Shown: positions 35,046-45,082 of the stretch, one piece after another
Numbering within the stretch: the first letter of the stretch is position 1
Layout: each line of letters begins with the position of its first letter
From: Blastocystis hominis
Taxonomy: Eukaryota; Sar; Bigyra; Opalinata; Blastocystidae
Direction: 5' to 3'
DNA length: 64,000 bases
NCBI RefSeq assembly: GCF_000151665.1
Contig: NW_013171867.1
Location: forward strand, 734,273-798,272
Position numbers and translations under genes: made by a program
The notes under the pieces: model-generated
Database searches by the model: none
Seen by the model: the letters and a program-made list of their open reading frames with translations, nothing else
Told to the model about the DNA's origin: nothing

Positions 35046-37516
35046 CTAAAATCCTTCTTTGCTGGCCTGCTCAATCACCGCATCCATCTGCTCCTGCACC
35101 GACCTCGGAATTCCCTTCACTTTCACATTCAAAAACCCGCGAATAATCACGGACACCGCGGTTTCCTCGGTCATCCTCCGCGTCATCAAGTACTCGATCT
35201 TGTCCTTCGCGATCTTCCCGATCGCCGCTTCATGCGACAGCTCGGTTCCAAACCCGCCGCTAATCTGCGGGATCGAGTAGATCATCCCCTTTCCCTCCGT
35301 GATCACCAGGCCCTGGCACTCGATGTGTCCCTTCGTGTTCGGCGCATTCCCGTGGATATCCGCGCGCGCGAACACCGTTCCGCCCTTCGAAATCGTGCGC
35401 GTAATGCTCTCGCTTCGCGAGCCCTCGCCGTTCAGCAGCGCGCACGACCCAATGTCCAGATCCGTCCCTTCCTTCGCCAGCAGCACGCTCGAGAAGTTCG
35501 CCACCGCGTTTTTCCCGCGGAGATTCGCCACCGGACACATCTGCTCGAGAGCTCCCCCGCGGGACTACCTTCACGCGCTGCACCGGCTCCAGACAGACGT
35601 AGTTGCTGTAGAACACGCCGTTGTCGTCGACGATCGCCGCGGAAACCGGCCAGACCGCGAAGGCGTGGCACCAGGAATGGATCGAGATGAGAGAATTCGA
35701 TCGAACCGTACCATCGAGAAACACAATTGCGCGTTGGACTCCACGTAGAACTCCGAGATTCCGTAGTGGTCGCCGCCGATAGAATCAGAAGCTTGCTGCG
35801 AGGGACAGTGATACGAGCCTGCAAGTCAGACGAAAAGTGGAAACAGAGAAACAGAACGAGGCGACGGTGAGCTGGGAGCCCGGCATCGCGATGAGAATGT
35901 TGTGGACGTACTGCATGTGGCTGCTCTCCATGATCAGCTGGCCGTTCACCGGATTCACCGAGCGGGCGCCGGGATGCGCGATGATCACGTACCCCGTCGG
36001 ATTCTACCGTGAAAAGGGGAAACTGGGGAAACTGTTTCGTCGTTTTGAGCAACCGCGCGGGTCATGTCGTTTTTGTCGCGGGAGAGAGCCTTCCAGAAGT
36101 ACTTCTCGCCTATCCCTAATCGTGGAAACGTGGAAACCTACGGAACCAATCATATTTCTTGAGGGCGTTTCCTAGGGTGATCACTTCGATGCCATCTTCG
36201 AAAGATTCCACGGTTTCGATGGTCTGATCGCGCTGCACGTATCTCCCTCCGTAGATCTCTGTTGGTTACTCGGTTTCCACGTTTCTACCATCGGTGGTAT
36301 CGACTTTGAGCCCTTCTTCTTCCATTCGGACGTTGGAAGGCAAGGCGTAGTTGGTCTCTTCGAAGAAGGCGTCGTCCTCCATTTGATCGACGGTGTCCAG
36401 AAGCGAAGTCGGCTTTTCTTTTTCTTTTTCCTCTGCTTGCGTTGGATTCAATGAAGACGAGGTCGATGATGTCGATTTCATGAACGATTCCAAGAGATTG
36501 GATTTCGATTCGAACTCTTCCATATACGCTATCTATGAGAGTTCGATCGAATTCGGACCATTGTGTGTCGGTTTTTCGCTGCATTTCGCACACTCCAAAT
36601 CGCATTTCAAGTTACGGAAATGTCTCGATTTACAAAATTCCGAAGAACCTACTCGAATCCTTCGCTTTGAATGATACGGAAGAACACGTATTCGTTGCCC
36701 GTGCACGCAATCCGACCTTCCATGACCACATGAGCGATCGTACCATGCATGAACTCCAGAATGCTTCCAGTGTGCGTGATGACTAGATTGAACGAGGAGT
36801 AACGATTCTACTGATTGTGGCGGAGCGTCGGCCGTTGATTGGCTGGTTCTGCAGGGAGGAAAGCGCCTTGCCCAAGACGCGAACACTCTCCAAATCAACG
36901 CCGCTTTCTGGCTCGTCCAGCATTGACAGCAGGGGCTTCTGGAGCAGAAGCTGGAAGGCTTCGCAACGCTTGCGTTCGCCACCGGAAAAACCCACGTTCA
37001 GATCGCGAGAGACTAAATTCGACATGGTGGTGATCTCGCTAACTTTCTGGATGTCTAGAGGTGAGAATTCGACAAAGAACGAACACTCTTCAGAGTTATC
37101 GCTAAAGGCAGTGGAAACTAAACGATTTACAGGAAGTCCCTCAATCTCGGGAGGACTTTGGAATAGCATGCCGATTCCCATAGTGGAACGGTCAGAAATC
37201 TAGAATCATTATCGTTTCAATTCAAAAACGGAAGTATTCGTAATGTCCTGTCCGAGGAAGCGAATCGATCCTTCCGTGACTATGCAGTCGCTATAGAGTA
37301 GAGGGAGGGGAGCAAATGTACCTTAATCCCATGATAGTCTTAATGAGGGTGCTCTTTCCCGAACCATTGGGTCCAAATAGAATGTGGGTCTCGCCCTCGT
37401 TGATCGTAAGGTTAATTCCCTTCAAAACCTCCTTGCCAGCAATCGTGACATGCAAATTTTCGACTTCTAAAATAGGTTCTAGAAATAAGAAGAGTCCAAG
37501 AGGCAGAACGAGCCAT
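35046..37516 (-). CDS. sufCB: SufCB fusion: Fe-S scaffold ATPase SufC joined to SufB
   Basis: One gene encodes an N-terminal SufC ABC ATPase and a C-terminal SufB-type scaffold, which together build iron-sulfur clusters. The start is at 37514-37516 (MA), with a 31-nt intron joining to [20 protein letters not shown]. The Walker A is [16 protein letters not shown], the Q-loop [10 protein letters not shown], the signature [11 protein letters not shown] and Walker [11 protein letters not shown]. The SufB part has [16 protein letters not shown] after a 29-nt intron (36004-36032), then [20 protein letters not shown], a stretch with [17 protein letters not shown] and [16 protein letters not shown], and ends EQASKEGF. 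No targeting peptide precedes SufC, so a cytosolic place is likely. A fused SufCB, proposed to come from methanogenic archaea by transfer, has been reported in Blastocystis and fits this gene. About ten short introns are present; some joins (35530-35860, 36130-36560) were not fully traced. Confidence 0.9.
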
Positions 37517-37717
37517 ATAGCTTATCTATCTGAAAATCAAATTGAAAATAAAAATGAGAGAAGTCGAAAGCTTGGGACCAAATGATTTCTCTAATTCCGA
37601 CTTCACTTCCTTTCGAAGTCTCGTCGTGGAACATGGATTCTTTCTACCCTACAATGAACATGGATACGACAGCCACTCCATCCATAGTAACACGACTTTG
37701 TTCCCGTTTCATTCTCC

Positions 37718-37725
37718 AACAAACA
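37718..37725 (-). terminator. TGTTTGTT 3'-end motif of syntaxin-16-like gene
   Basis: Minus-strand TGTTTGTT, 17 bases after the TAA codon, in the context GGAGTGTTTGTTGGAG that resembles the other gene ends here. Confidence 0.7.
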
Positions 37726-37742
37726 CTCCAGCGAACGCCAAA

Positions 37743-38784
37743 TTAATCCTTTGTCTTTAGATAATTGAGATATCCGCAGATAATAATAATCAGAATCATA
37801 ACAGCCATAATGCCATAGGGTCGGCTCGATTTCTTATACTCCTCCGCCTTCACCACTTGCTGCAGTCCCTCGCGCACCTTCGTCACGGCCTGGTCCATAT
37901 TATAATCAATTCGATCCACGATCGTTCCCTGCTCGATCACCAACTGATTCAGATCCTTGAAGATCTGAGCCAGTTCCTGCGCGCTCTTTGCTGCAAGTTA
38001 CTCAACCCTAACAAGCAAACCGATTTGCTGAATCTCCTGCTCACGCGACTGCGCCTCGCGACGCATCATGTCCATAGCGCCCTTCTGGCTCTGATTAAAT
38101 CCCTACGCGTCAAAAGGAGAGCAGAGAACGAACAGTCTCGATTAGATCGTCATCCTCACCCGTCGTCTACAACATGAACACACCACGAACAACCAGTACG
38201 CCGACACTGCGCAGCTTCTGGAAGAATTGCTTTTGCTTCTTACGGTAGGACATGGACAACTCCTGCAGACGGCTCGCCAGACCCTTCTGGACATTCTTGA
38301 AGATTCGCTCTTCTGTCTCATTTGTGTACTCTTTGCATAAGTAAAAAAATAGAAAGGAGCGTACGTCGCTTCTGTAAATTCTTAAGACGAGTCTCGCACT
38401 TGTGGAAGATGCGAGTCAAGTTCTGGGTATAGCTAGCAATCTGTGCATCACACTGCTTCACCTTGTCGTCAAACACTGCAGAAACACGATCTTTATAGAT
38501 ATTTTCCAAAGCGTTAACTAGTAGGATTATTTGGATCACAAACATGCTACTCTTCTTCTCAATATCGTCCAGATCAGCACGCACGCGCTCAATATCCTCA
38601 ACCCAATAAGGAGCGATTGACTCACTACCCATTGGTTCCCTGAGAATAACTTGATAAGTCATAATCCGTACATTTCTCCATGAAGAAGAGAGGCATTCGG
38701 AGTGCTCATAGGTGACAGAGGTCGCTTTCGTCCTGAGGCTTGACGGAACTTGTTAAATTCAGGTGTTAAATTACGAGTTGCCAT
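37743..38784 (-). CDS. Qa-SNARE, syntaxin-16/Tlg2-like
   Basis: A tail-anchored SNARE that drives fusion of endosome-derived vesicles with the trans-Golgi network. The N-terminus MATRNLTPEFNKFRQ is very like human syntaxin 16 (MATRRLTDAFLLLR). Next come an ESIAPYWVEDIERVRADLDDIEKK segment, corresponding to the [21 protein letters not shown] part of syntaxin 16, and the Habc helix QNLTRIFHKCETRLKNLQKR. The SNARE motif contains VIEQGTIVDRIDYNMDQAV with the central Gln-layer region, and the last membrane segment is GIMAVMILIIIICGYLNYL. The start ATG at 38782-38784 precedes a short intron. Several introns of about 30-40 nt interrupt it. The family partner is the SM protein Vps45; an SM protein is encoded at 60491-62958 but looks more Sec1-like. 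Confidence 0.85.
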
Positions 38785-39545
38785 GAATAGAGTTTAAGCA
38801 ATAGATTCAAAGTATATCTTGCAATTCAAGCAAAAATACTCATGTACGTATAGTGGTTAGAGTGCGCTATGGTTAAGAACAAGGATCATTTCTCCTTGAA
38901 TTCTACGGTTGTGCGTTGTGTTGACGCCATTTGGATGGATGGAGAGAATTTAAAAGTGGATTTGCGTGTATGCAAGGGAAATGATGCAGAACACACAGAT
39001 AATGCTTTAGTGTTTGAAAATGTGTTTTAGGAATTTAGATAGTATAGGAAATGGTTGTGTATGAGAAGAAAATGGGTTGGTTGCCTAGTGCTTCTATTTT
39101 TCTTGTGCGTGGTTTGTACAGAGAAAGTATATTCTGGTTTCATAAACTAAATTTGTCTAAACGAACATAATGCTCCAACTATAAAACTATAGAAATGAAA
39201 CGAGTATTTTCTACTCAATAGTGCTCCTCCTTTGTGTAATGTTCGCACACCCAACAAAACTCCTAATCAACTGCTATCAAACCCCTAGTCTCGGAACATC
39301 AAACCACGATAATCACGAATACACATGAACTAATCCACTTCGAAATAACAACTCTTTACACAACCATGGCATTGACATTTCCTCTCCTTGATATTATTAT
39401 TATTAATATTATTATTAATATTATTCAGAATAACGAAAATAACCAGGTTTTCAACCTAATAGAAAACTGTATAGATATCTATGTTCCTTATAATCATCAT
39501 AATGGGTTGAAACACATCGTCATCAAACCATTTTGATTTCATAAA
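38785..39545. other. AT-rich intergenic region with ATT repeats
   Basis: About 760 bp between divergent genes. It holds an (ATT)n/(AAT)-type low-complexity stretch at about 39399-39432. A segment at 38850-38910 looks vaguely like a tRNA D-arm but has no matching T-arm. No gene is called. Confidence 0.5.
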
Positions 39546-42537
39546 ATGAAATTTGTACGTGACTTTGCATTCCTGCTTGTTCTTGTGGCTCTAGCTACGG
39601 CAGAACGTATTCCTCCTGGGTGATCTAGTTACTTGTAGGAACTGTTGTGAGCAATGCCGAAGCGATGATTGAGAATATTCCTGTGAATGGAACTTTAGCC
39701 AAGGAGGAGACAATTCAAATCGAAATGACTGGAGTTAAGGATCTTCGTTACTACGTTCTTGGAGTCAAGCTTGACTCGTATTTTGGTTAGCTACGCATCC
39801 AGGGTGAATGCACTAGGTCTTCTGCTGCAGTCGGTTCGAAGATTGGAGAGGCAAAGATTACCTGTGAAACCACTCAGACCATGTACCTTTTTCTTCACGA
39901 CTTTTATGCAGACCCATTGAGAATGGAATTGCCATGACCCGCTACAACGACCCCACGGTGTGCGCTGATTCCACGCTCAAGATTGAAATCAGCAACCTGT
40001 ACAGCGGTGATGTCAAGTACTGGGCTATTGCTGCGCGTGTTGAGAGTATGGAATCCGTTTTCTCTATAATGAACCCAAGATCCCATGTACGATTTTGTGA
40101 ACAACCAGCCGCTCTCTGGCGTGTTGCCCGGCCATTCGTCCTACGAAGTCGTCACCTACCGTGGATACGTACTCGCAGTCCCCCTTTGTGAAGTAGATCG
40201 GTACTGATTCGAGCTCGTCGGGCGCTGTGGACTTCGTGAACGTCACCGTGGACTACGACATTTTCGCGGAGAGCACGTTCAAAGTGTAGGGCAGGATGCT
40301 GTCTCTAAGCATAGATACATTTCGGACTCTCCGAATCCCCTGAGTCGCGCCAAGAAAGAGTGAACGCGGAGGCTTGCTTTGACGACGTAGACTGCAGCGT
40401 GTGGGCGATGAGTACTTCTACGCGCTCGGCCGCAACGACGAGCTCTTCTGCCACGACTGCTACCGCTATGTGATCGCGATCCTGGACCACGCCGCGAACG
40501 AGCCGCTCTATTTCTCGCTCAAGTTCAACGTGGATCGCGGTACGTCCATGCCGCTGCTGGATGATGTGCAGGCATCATCCACCTGGAGCACGATAAGATC
40601 ACCACGGCGACCGTGATGCCGGACAATCACGGCCAGGACTTCATCATCGACCTGCGCGACCAGGAATACGATACCGACATCTACCTGGGTCTGCAGAAGA
40701 CCGATCAGCCGCTCGTGACGCTCAAGGTGGACGTGTCCCTCACTGTTTTTCGCGCCCTGTCTCTCTCACACCGTAGTCGTTCGACGACGGCGAGTGGGAC
40801 GTGATCAAGACCACCAATCTCTACAGCGTGGCGCTGCGCGAGTGGGGCATCAACCGCTCGGACCGCGGATTCTCCGTGGGCGGCGTGTACTACATCCGCG
40901 TGTCGAGCCAGGACACCATGGAGCCGTGCACCTTCACGATCGTGTACCGCATTCTGCACGTGCAGGCGAACTATCTCTACACGGGCAAGAAGCACCACAT
41001 GGTGAGCACCAACGAGCGCGTGGCGATCAGCTACTACCGCATCAACGTCCACAAGGAGGAGTTCGTGGACGTGCAGTCGCTGCGCATCCACATGGAGAAC
41101 GTCGTCTACACGTACAACCCCGGTCCAGTCTACGCGCTGGGCTTCAACACGTGCCGCTTGGCGGGGAGCGATGACGCGTAGGTACTACGGTCGCCAGAAC
41201 AGCGTGGTGACGGTGAACAACCCGAAGGACCCGAAGACGTACTCGTACACGACCTACGAGCAGTACAAGCAGGCGATCGACTTCGTGATCACCGAGGACG
41301 AGGAGGGCTTCTGCGCTGACTGCACGTTCGGCTTCTCCATCCGCACCACCAACGAGACCGCCTGGACCATCTCCGCCGAGCTGGGATACGGTGCGGTTCG
41401 CAGTTCTCTCTCACTCCTCTAGCTCCGTTCATGCTGCAGCCCAACCAGCCGCGCCGAGGCTCGCTCATGCCGTTCACGGGCGGCATCGAGACGTTCTTCT
41501 ACCTGCACCAGACGTCCTACGCGCCCGTGGAAGTGGCGGTGTCGCGTCTGAGCAAGGACCAGCCGCACGTGGCGCTGTTCGTGTCGACCACGCCGCACGC
41601 GAGCATGGACAACCACTACTGGACGGACACCACGCAGGCGGACGACCGCGCGGAGATCGAGCTGACGAACGACCACCCCAAGTACTGCACGGACTGCTTC
41701 TACTACATCTCGGTGCTCTACCTCAACCCCGAGAAGGAGACCGACTCCACCTCGCTCGAGATCGCGGTGAACTGCCCCGAGGGCATCTGCCAGGTCTGCA
41801 AGGACGGCTTCGACCCGTCCACCTCCTGCACGACCTGTCTGCCCGGCTTCTACGGCGCGGACTGCAAGCAGTGCAAGGCCTGCAACCACGGCTCGTGCGA
41901 CGACGGACTCAGCGGCACGGGCCAGTGCATCTGCGACGAGGGCTGGAGCCCGTCGGGCGTGTGCAACACCTGCGCGGAGGGCTACTTCGGCCCGCGCTGC
42001 GAGGCGTGCCAGAGCTGCAACGGTCACGGTAAATGTCTGGACGGCCACTTCGGGTCGGGCGAGTGCGACTGCGACTCGGGATTCGACGCGTCGACGCGCT
42101 GCGCGGACTGCAAGAGCGGGTTCTGGGGCCGGGAGTGCAAGGACCAGTGCCCGACGAGCAAGGAAGGAGAGGTGTGCTCGGGACAGGGAACGTGCTCGGA
42201 TAAAATGTACGGAACGGGACGATGCACGTGCAACGAAGGCTTCGTGGGACTGAAGTGCGACACCCTCTTCGAGAACGACAAGTGCAACCCGCACTGCCAG
42301 ACCGGAAAGGGAGCCTGCGATGAGGAGCAGGCCGTCTGCGTCTGCTATGATCACTTCTTCGGAAAGGACTGCAAGTACTCGCCATCCGTCATGCTCCTCT
42401 CCGTCGGACTCACCGTCTTGGTGGTCATCGTGATCGTGGTGCTGCTAGCCATCGTGCTGTACATCAAGAAGAAGCGAAACAACAATCCGAAGTCGATCAG
42501 AATCGTGGATAACACGCCCTTGTTGAGCGCTGTCTAA
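39546..42537 (+). CDS. Type I membrane protein with EGF/laminin-type repeats
   Basis: A signal peptide (MKFVRDFAFLLVLVALATAE) is followed by a long extracellular part of repeated beta-rich units. Recognisable anchors include TRYNDPTVCADSTLKIEISN, RNDELFCHDCYRYVIAI and EEGFCADCTFGFSIRTTN, each about 150-200 residues apart, so the ectodomain probably has several related domains. Five or six EGF/laminin-like modules then follow (CKACNHGSCDDGLSGTGQC, CNGHGKCLDGHFGSGECDC, CSGQGTCSDKMYGTGRCTC). The membrane helix is MLLSVGLTVLVVIVIVVLLA, then a basic stop-transfer KKKRNNN and a short tail with a dileucine-like TPLL. Many introns interrupt it, for example 29 nt near 39883-39911. Likely an adhesion or receptor protein at the cell surface; ligand unknown. 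The stop TAA is encoded. Confidence 0.8.
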
Positions 42538-42542
42538 GTGAG

Positions 42543-42550
42543 TGTTTGTT
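42543..42550 (+). terminator. TGTTTGTT 3'-end motif of the EGF-like gene
   Basis: The motif begins 6 bases after the encoded TAA (42535-42537). Confidence 0.8.
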
Positions 42551-42729
42551 CGAGTTAAACGTGCATTGGAGTCTGGTTTGCGCCTGGGGAGCGCAGTCCT
42601 CGAGCAATTGTTTATCCAAATGAAACGCCTTTGAATCTTGCTTTGCCTCTATAATTCTTAAGGCTTTCGGTTTTAACCTGCCTGTTTTTGGATTTGGGTA
42701 CTGAAAGTGTTTTTTAAATACTCGAGACG

Positions 42730-44548
42730 ATGGAAACCATGTAAGCTGCGAATTGTGTTTGGGAGCGTAGAGTTTGGGATACCACTGTCAACAACAAACA
42801 CCTGCAAATCCATGTGCAGACAGTGTTTTGTTCCCGCAAAGATCTTGGAATTAGAAAGATTAGTGTCATTATCGATAAATCTTCCTATTCCTTCCTTATC
42901 AAGGTTGTTAATAAAGTGTCACGTCTTCGCATGACCAATTGGTTCAATTCCCCTGTATCTACTAAACCCGACAATGGCATCACGTTTTTGGTGAACGAAC
43001 TGAAGATTCGAATGCAGACAAACTTTTCAGGACTGTGTACGTTGATTGCGATTCGCGATTCCAAGTTATTTGCCTATCTCTGTCGGTTCATCTCAATTTT
43101 CTAATATCTAGTCGAAGAATATTGCGACATAGGCGTCTCTATGACAGAAAACGCGGATGGGTATGAGCGCCCCGAATCGGCTCTTCCCTTTTCCTCCGTC
43201 ATCCGAAAGCAGCTCCCCAATGTTCCCGACGAAGCATTTTCCCACGCCCCCGGCCTCTACAGCGAAGCGGAAGCCGCCTACATCATGTGGCACGTCTTCC
43301 GTACTCTTCGCGATCGTAGTTTCCCCGTTTCCCCTTTAAGCCTAGTGCACACGAGCCAGCTCTGCCACCTCGACATTCGTCCGGACAACATCCTGCTGAG
43401 TTCGACCGGGTTCGATGTTTCCCCGTTTCCCTGATTGCTAGCGAAGTCAAACTTGGCGGGCTTTCCTTCCTCTCCAGCTTCCAGGACGATTCGTTCGGCG
43501 GGCTGCGGCTCAACCTCCCCGGGAAAAAGGAGTTCGTTCTCCCCGAGTACTGGCAGGGTTTCCACGTTTCGTGTTTTGCCGCGGATATCTGGGCCGCGGC
43601 CGTTTCTTTGTACGTTCTGGTGAAGGGAACGAATCCCTTCCCGATCCGCCATCTCGACCAACACATCGAAAAAATGGTCAATTATTCCGTCATTCCAGAA
43701 TTGGACGGGTTTTCAGACGACCTTTTCCACCTTCTCCAGCTCTGCATGTCGCCGAAACTCACGCTGCGCCCCACGCTCGATCAGATCCTCGTAGCCCCGC
43801 GGGAATCCGTTCACTCTAGGCGTCCAGCTGGTTCCAGAAGTTCGGCTTTTTCGACGATCCCTCGCAGTACCCGCGGGAAAAGCGGTCAAACGTAGGAAGT
43901 GCGCGAGTTGCCGCGTGATCTGCTCGATCCCCGCGGAAGTCTCGGAGATCCCGGAAAAATGGACGAACCGGGAGATGGAGGGATTGGCGGTAATTTTTGG
44001 CGGGGAAATCGAGCGCAGAGCGTCTTTGACAGCTGTTTTGACAAGCTGAATGACATGATTTCGGGACAGGACTATTTGAATTGGATGGACCCGAATGACC
44101 CGAATGACCCGAATGACCCGAATGACCCAAATGACCCGAATTGTCCCAATGGACCCAATGGACCCAATAGTCCCAATGGACCTAATGGTGCAAATGGTCC
44201 CAATAGTCCCAATAGTCCCAATGGACCCACTGGGAGAATGGGGTCATATGTGGGCAGTGGCTCCTATTATGTGCTGCCTCCGGACCACCCGACGCTCCCC
44301 TCGATTTCCTCCAATCGCGCCATGCAGCTCCTCTCCGACAGCCAAACGCCCGCGAAGCCGCCCAAGATTCCCGCGAAAGTGAGGATGGGGACGGGGATCC
44401 AGCGTAGCTGCCGATGTCCTGCAAGCTGTACGTAACCGCGGGGAACGGGTGCTTCTGCTGCAAGCGGAAGAAGGACGTGTACGTGGAAAAGGGGAAGATC
44501 GTGATTGGCGGGCTGCGGAGGCCGGTGCGGTTTTTGGCGGGGAGTTGA
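42730..44548 (+). CDS. Kinase-fold protein lacking DFG, probable pseudokinase
   Basis: Eight introns (42741-42770, 43082-43111, 43316-43345, 43410-43441, 43791-43819, 43867-43895, 43990-44018, 44379-44407) leave exactly 527 codons including the stop. The N-lobe has a plausible ATP lysine in SFLIKVVNK and the helix C glutamate in FLVNELKIRM; the hinge is YLFEEYCDIG. The catalytic loop reads HLDIRPDNILLS, with Asp and Asn kept and Arg in place of Lys. The magnesium-binding DFG is missing: the frame reads GEVKLGGLSFLSS. The C-lobe has PEYW, ADIWAAAVSLYVLVKGTNPF and TLRPTLDQIL. A tail follows with a Pro-Asn repeat (9-bp units at 44088-44142) and a Cys-rich end (CKLYVTAGNGCFCCKRKK). The four 3' introns are all 29 nt and two contain CCGCGG. 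Catalysis is doubtful; a signalling scaffold is likely. Confidence 0.8.
44088..44142. repeat. 9-bp coding repeat (GACCCGAAT)n
   Basis: Five to six tandem copies encode Asp-Pro-Asn; diverged copies (CCCAATGGA) continue to about 44230 as Pro-Asn-Gly/Ser in the kinase-like protein. Confidence 0.9.
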
Positions 44549-44962
44549 GCGTAGAATTCGATCGAAATCTCCACGAATGATATCGTGCAGTTCCGGAGGA
44601 AAGATGAACATCCCCGCGAATGTGTGGTAGGGAGTCGAGGGTGCGCGGGATGTGTAGATAAGGAGGTTTAATGCGGAACCGATTACGCTGAAGGCGCCGA
44701 CAAAGGAACTGCTGGAAGAGTGGTTCGATGCAGTAACATTATCGATGCGACTCACACGGCCGAGTGCGTTCGATACATTGTAATGTGCTGTATTATGGGT
44801 TGTTTGTTCGAAATCGAGGGAGCGAGAAGGAAGGAGTTTGGGAACCATTAACTCCGAAGCAGCAACTGCGTGCATCACTGTGCGATAGAATCGATTGTTC
44901 ACAGAATCCATGTAGAATCTCAACGAATTAAGTGGATTCGACAGGGGATCAAAATCGAACAA
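44267..44962 (-). CDS. Possible hypothetical protein, convergent with the kinase gene
   Basis: I do not recognise it. The minus strand keeps an open frame of about 230 codons. The part from 44570 to 44962 (with SLRFYMDSVNNRFYRTVMHA and FVGAFSVIGSALNLLIYTS) looks coding; the rest overlaps the kinase gene antisense and may not be used. No ATG opens the frame at 44962, so an upstream exon would be needed; an AACCGCGGGT motif at 44963-44972 could lie in an intron. A short hydrophobic segment (FSVIGSALNLLIY) might be a membrane helix. Confidence 0.25.
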   Translation of the reverse strand: MFDFDPLSNPLNSLRFYMDSVNNRFYRTVMHAVAASELMVPKLLPSRSLDFEQTTHNTAHYNVSNALGRVSRIDNVTASNHSSSSSFVGAFSVIGSALNLLIYTSRAPSTPYHTFAGMFIFPPELHDIIRGDFDRILRSTPRQKPHRPPQPANHDLPLFHVHVLLPLAAEAPVPRGYVQLAGHRQLRWIPVPILTFAGILGGFAGVWLSERSCMARLEEIEGSVGWSGGST

Positions 44963-45082
44963 GACCCGCGGTTATTCACATTTACTTAGAAAATAGTCTC
45001 AATAGTGATATTCACACTGGATTAGTGATCAAAAGGTAAGAAATATAATGCATAAAGGAATGGACATTTAAGATCGATGTAG

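Noticed and set aside
38845-38920. tRNA-like segment (TAGTGGTTAGAG)
   Set aside because: It recalls a D-arm, but I found no GTTCGANNC T-arm or pairing acceptor stem.
41419-42354. 311-codon minus-strand frame over the EGF-like gene
   Set aside because: It is a GC-driven antisense shadow of the EGF-coding exon.
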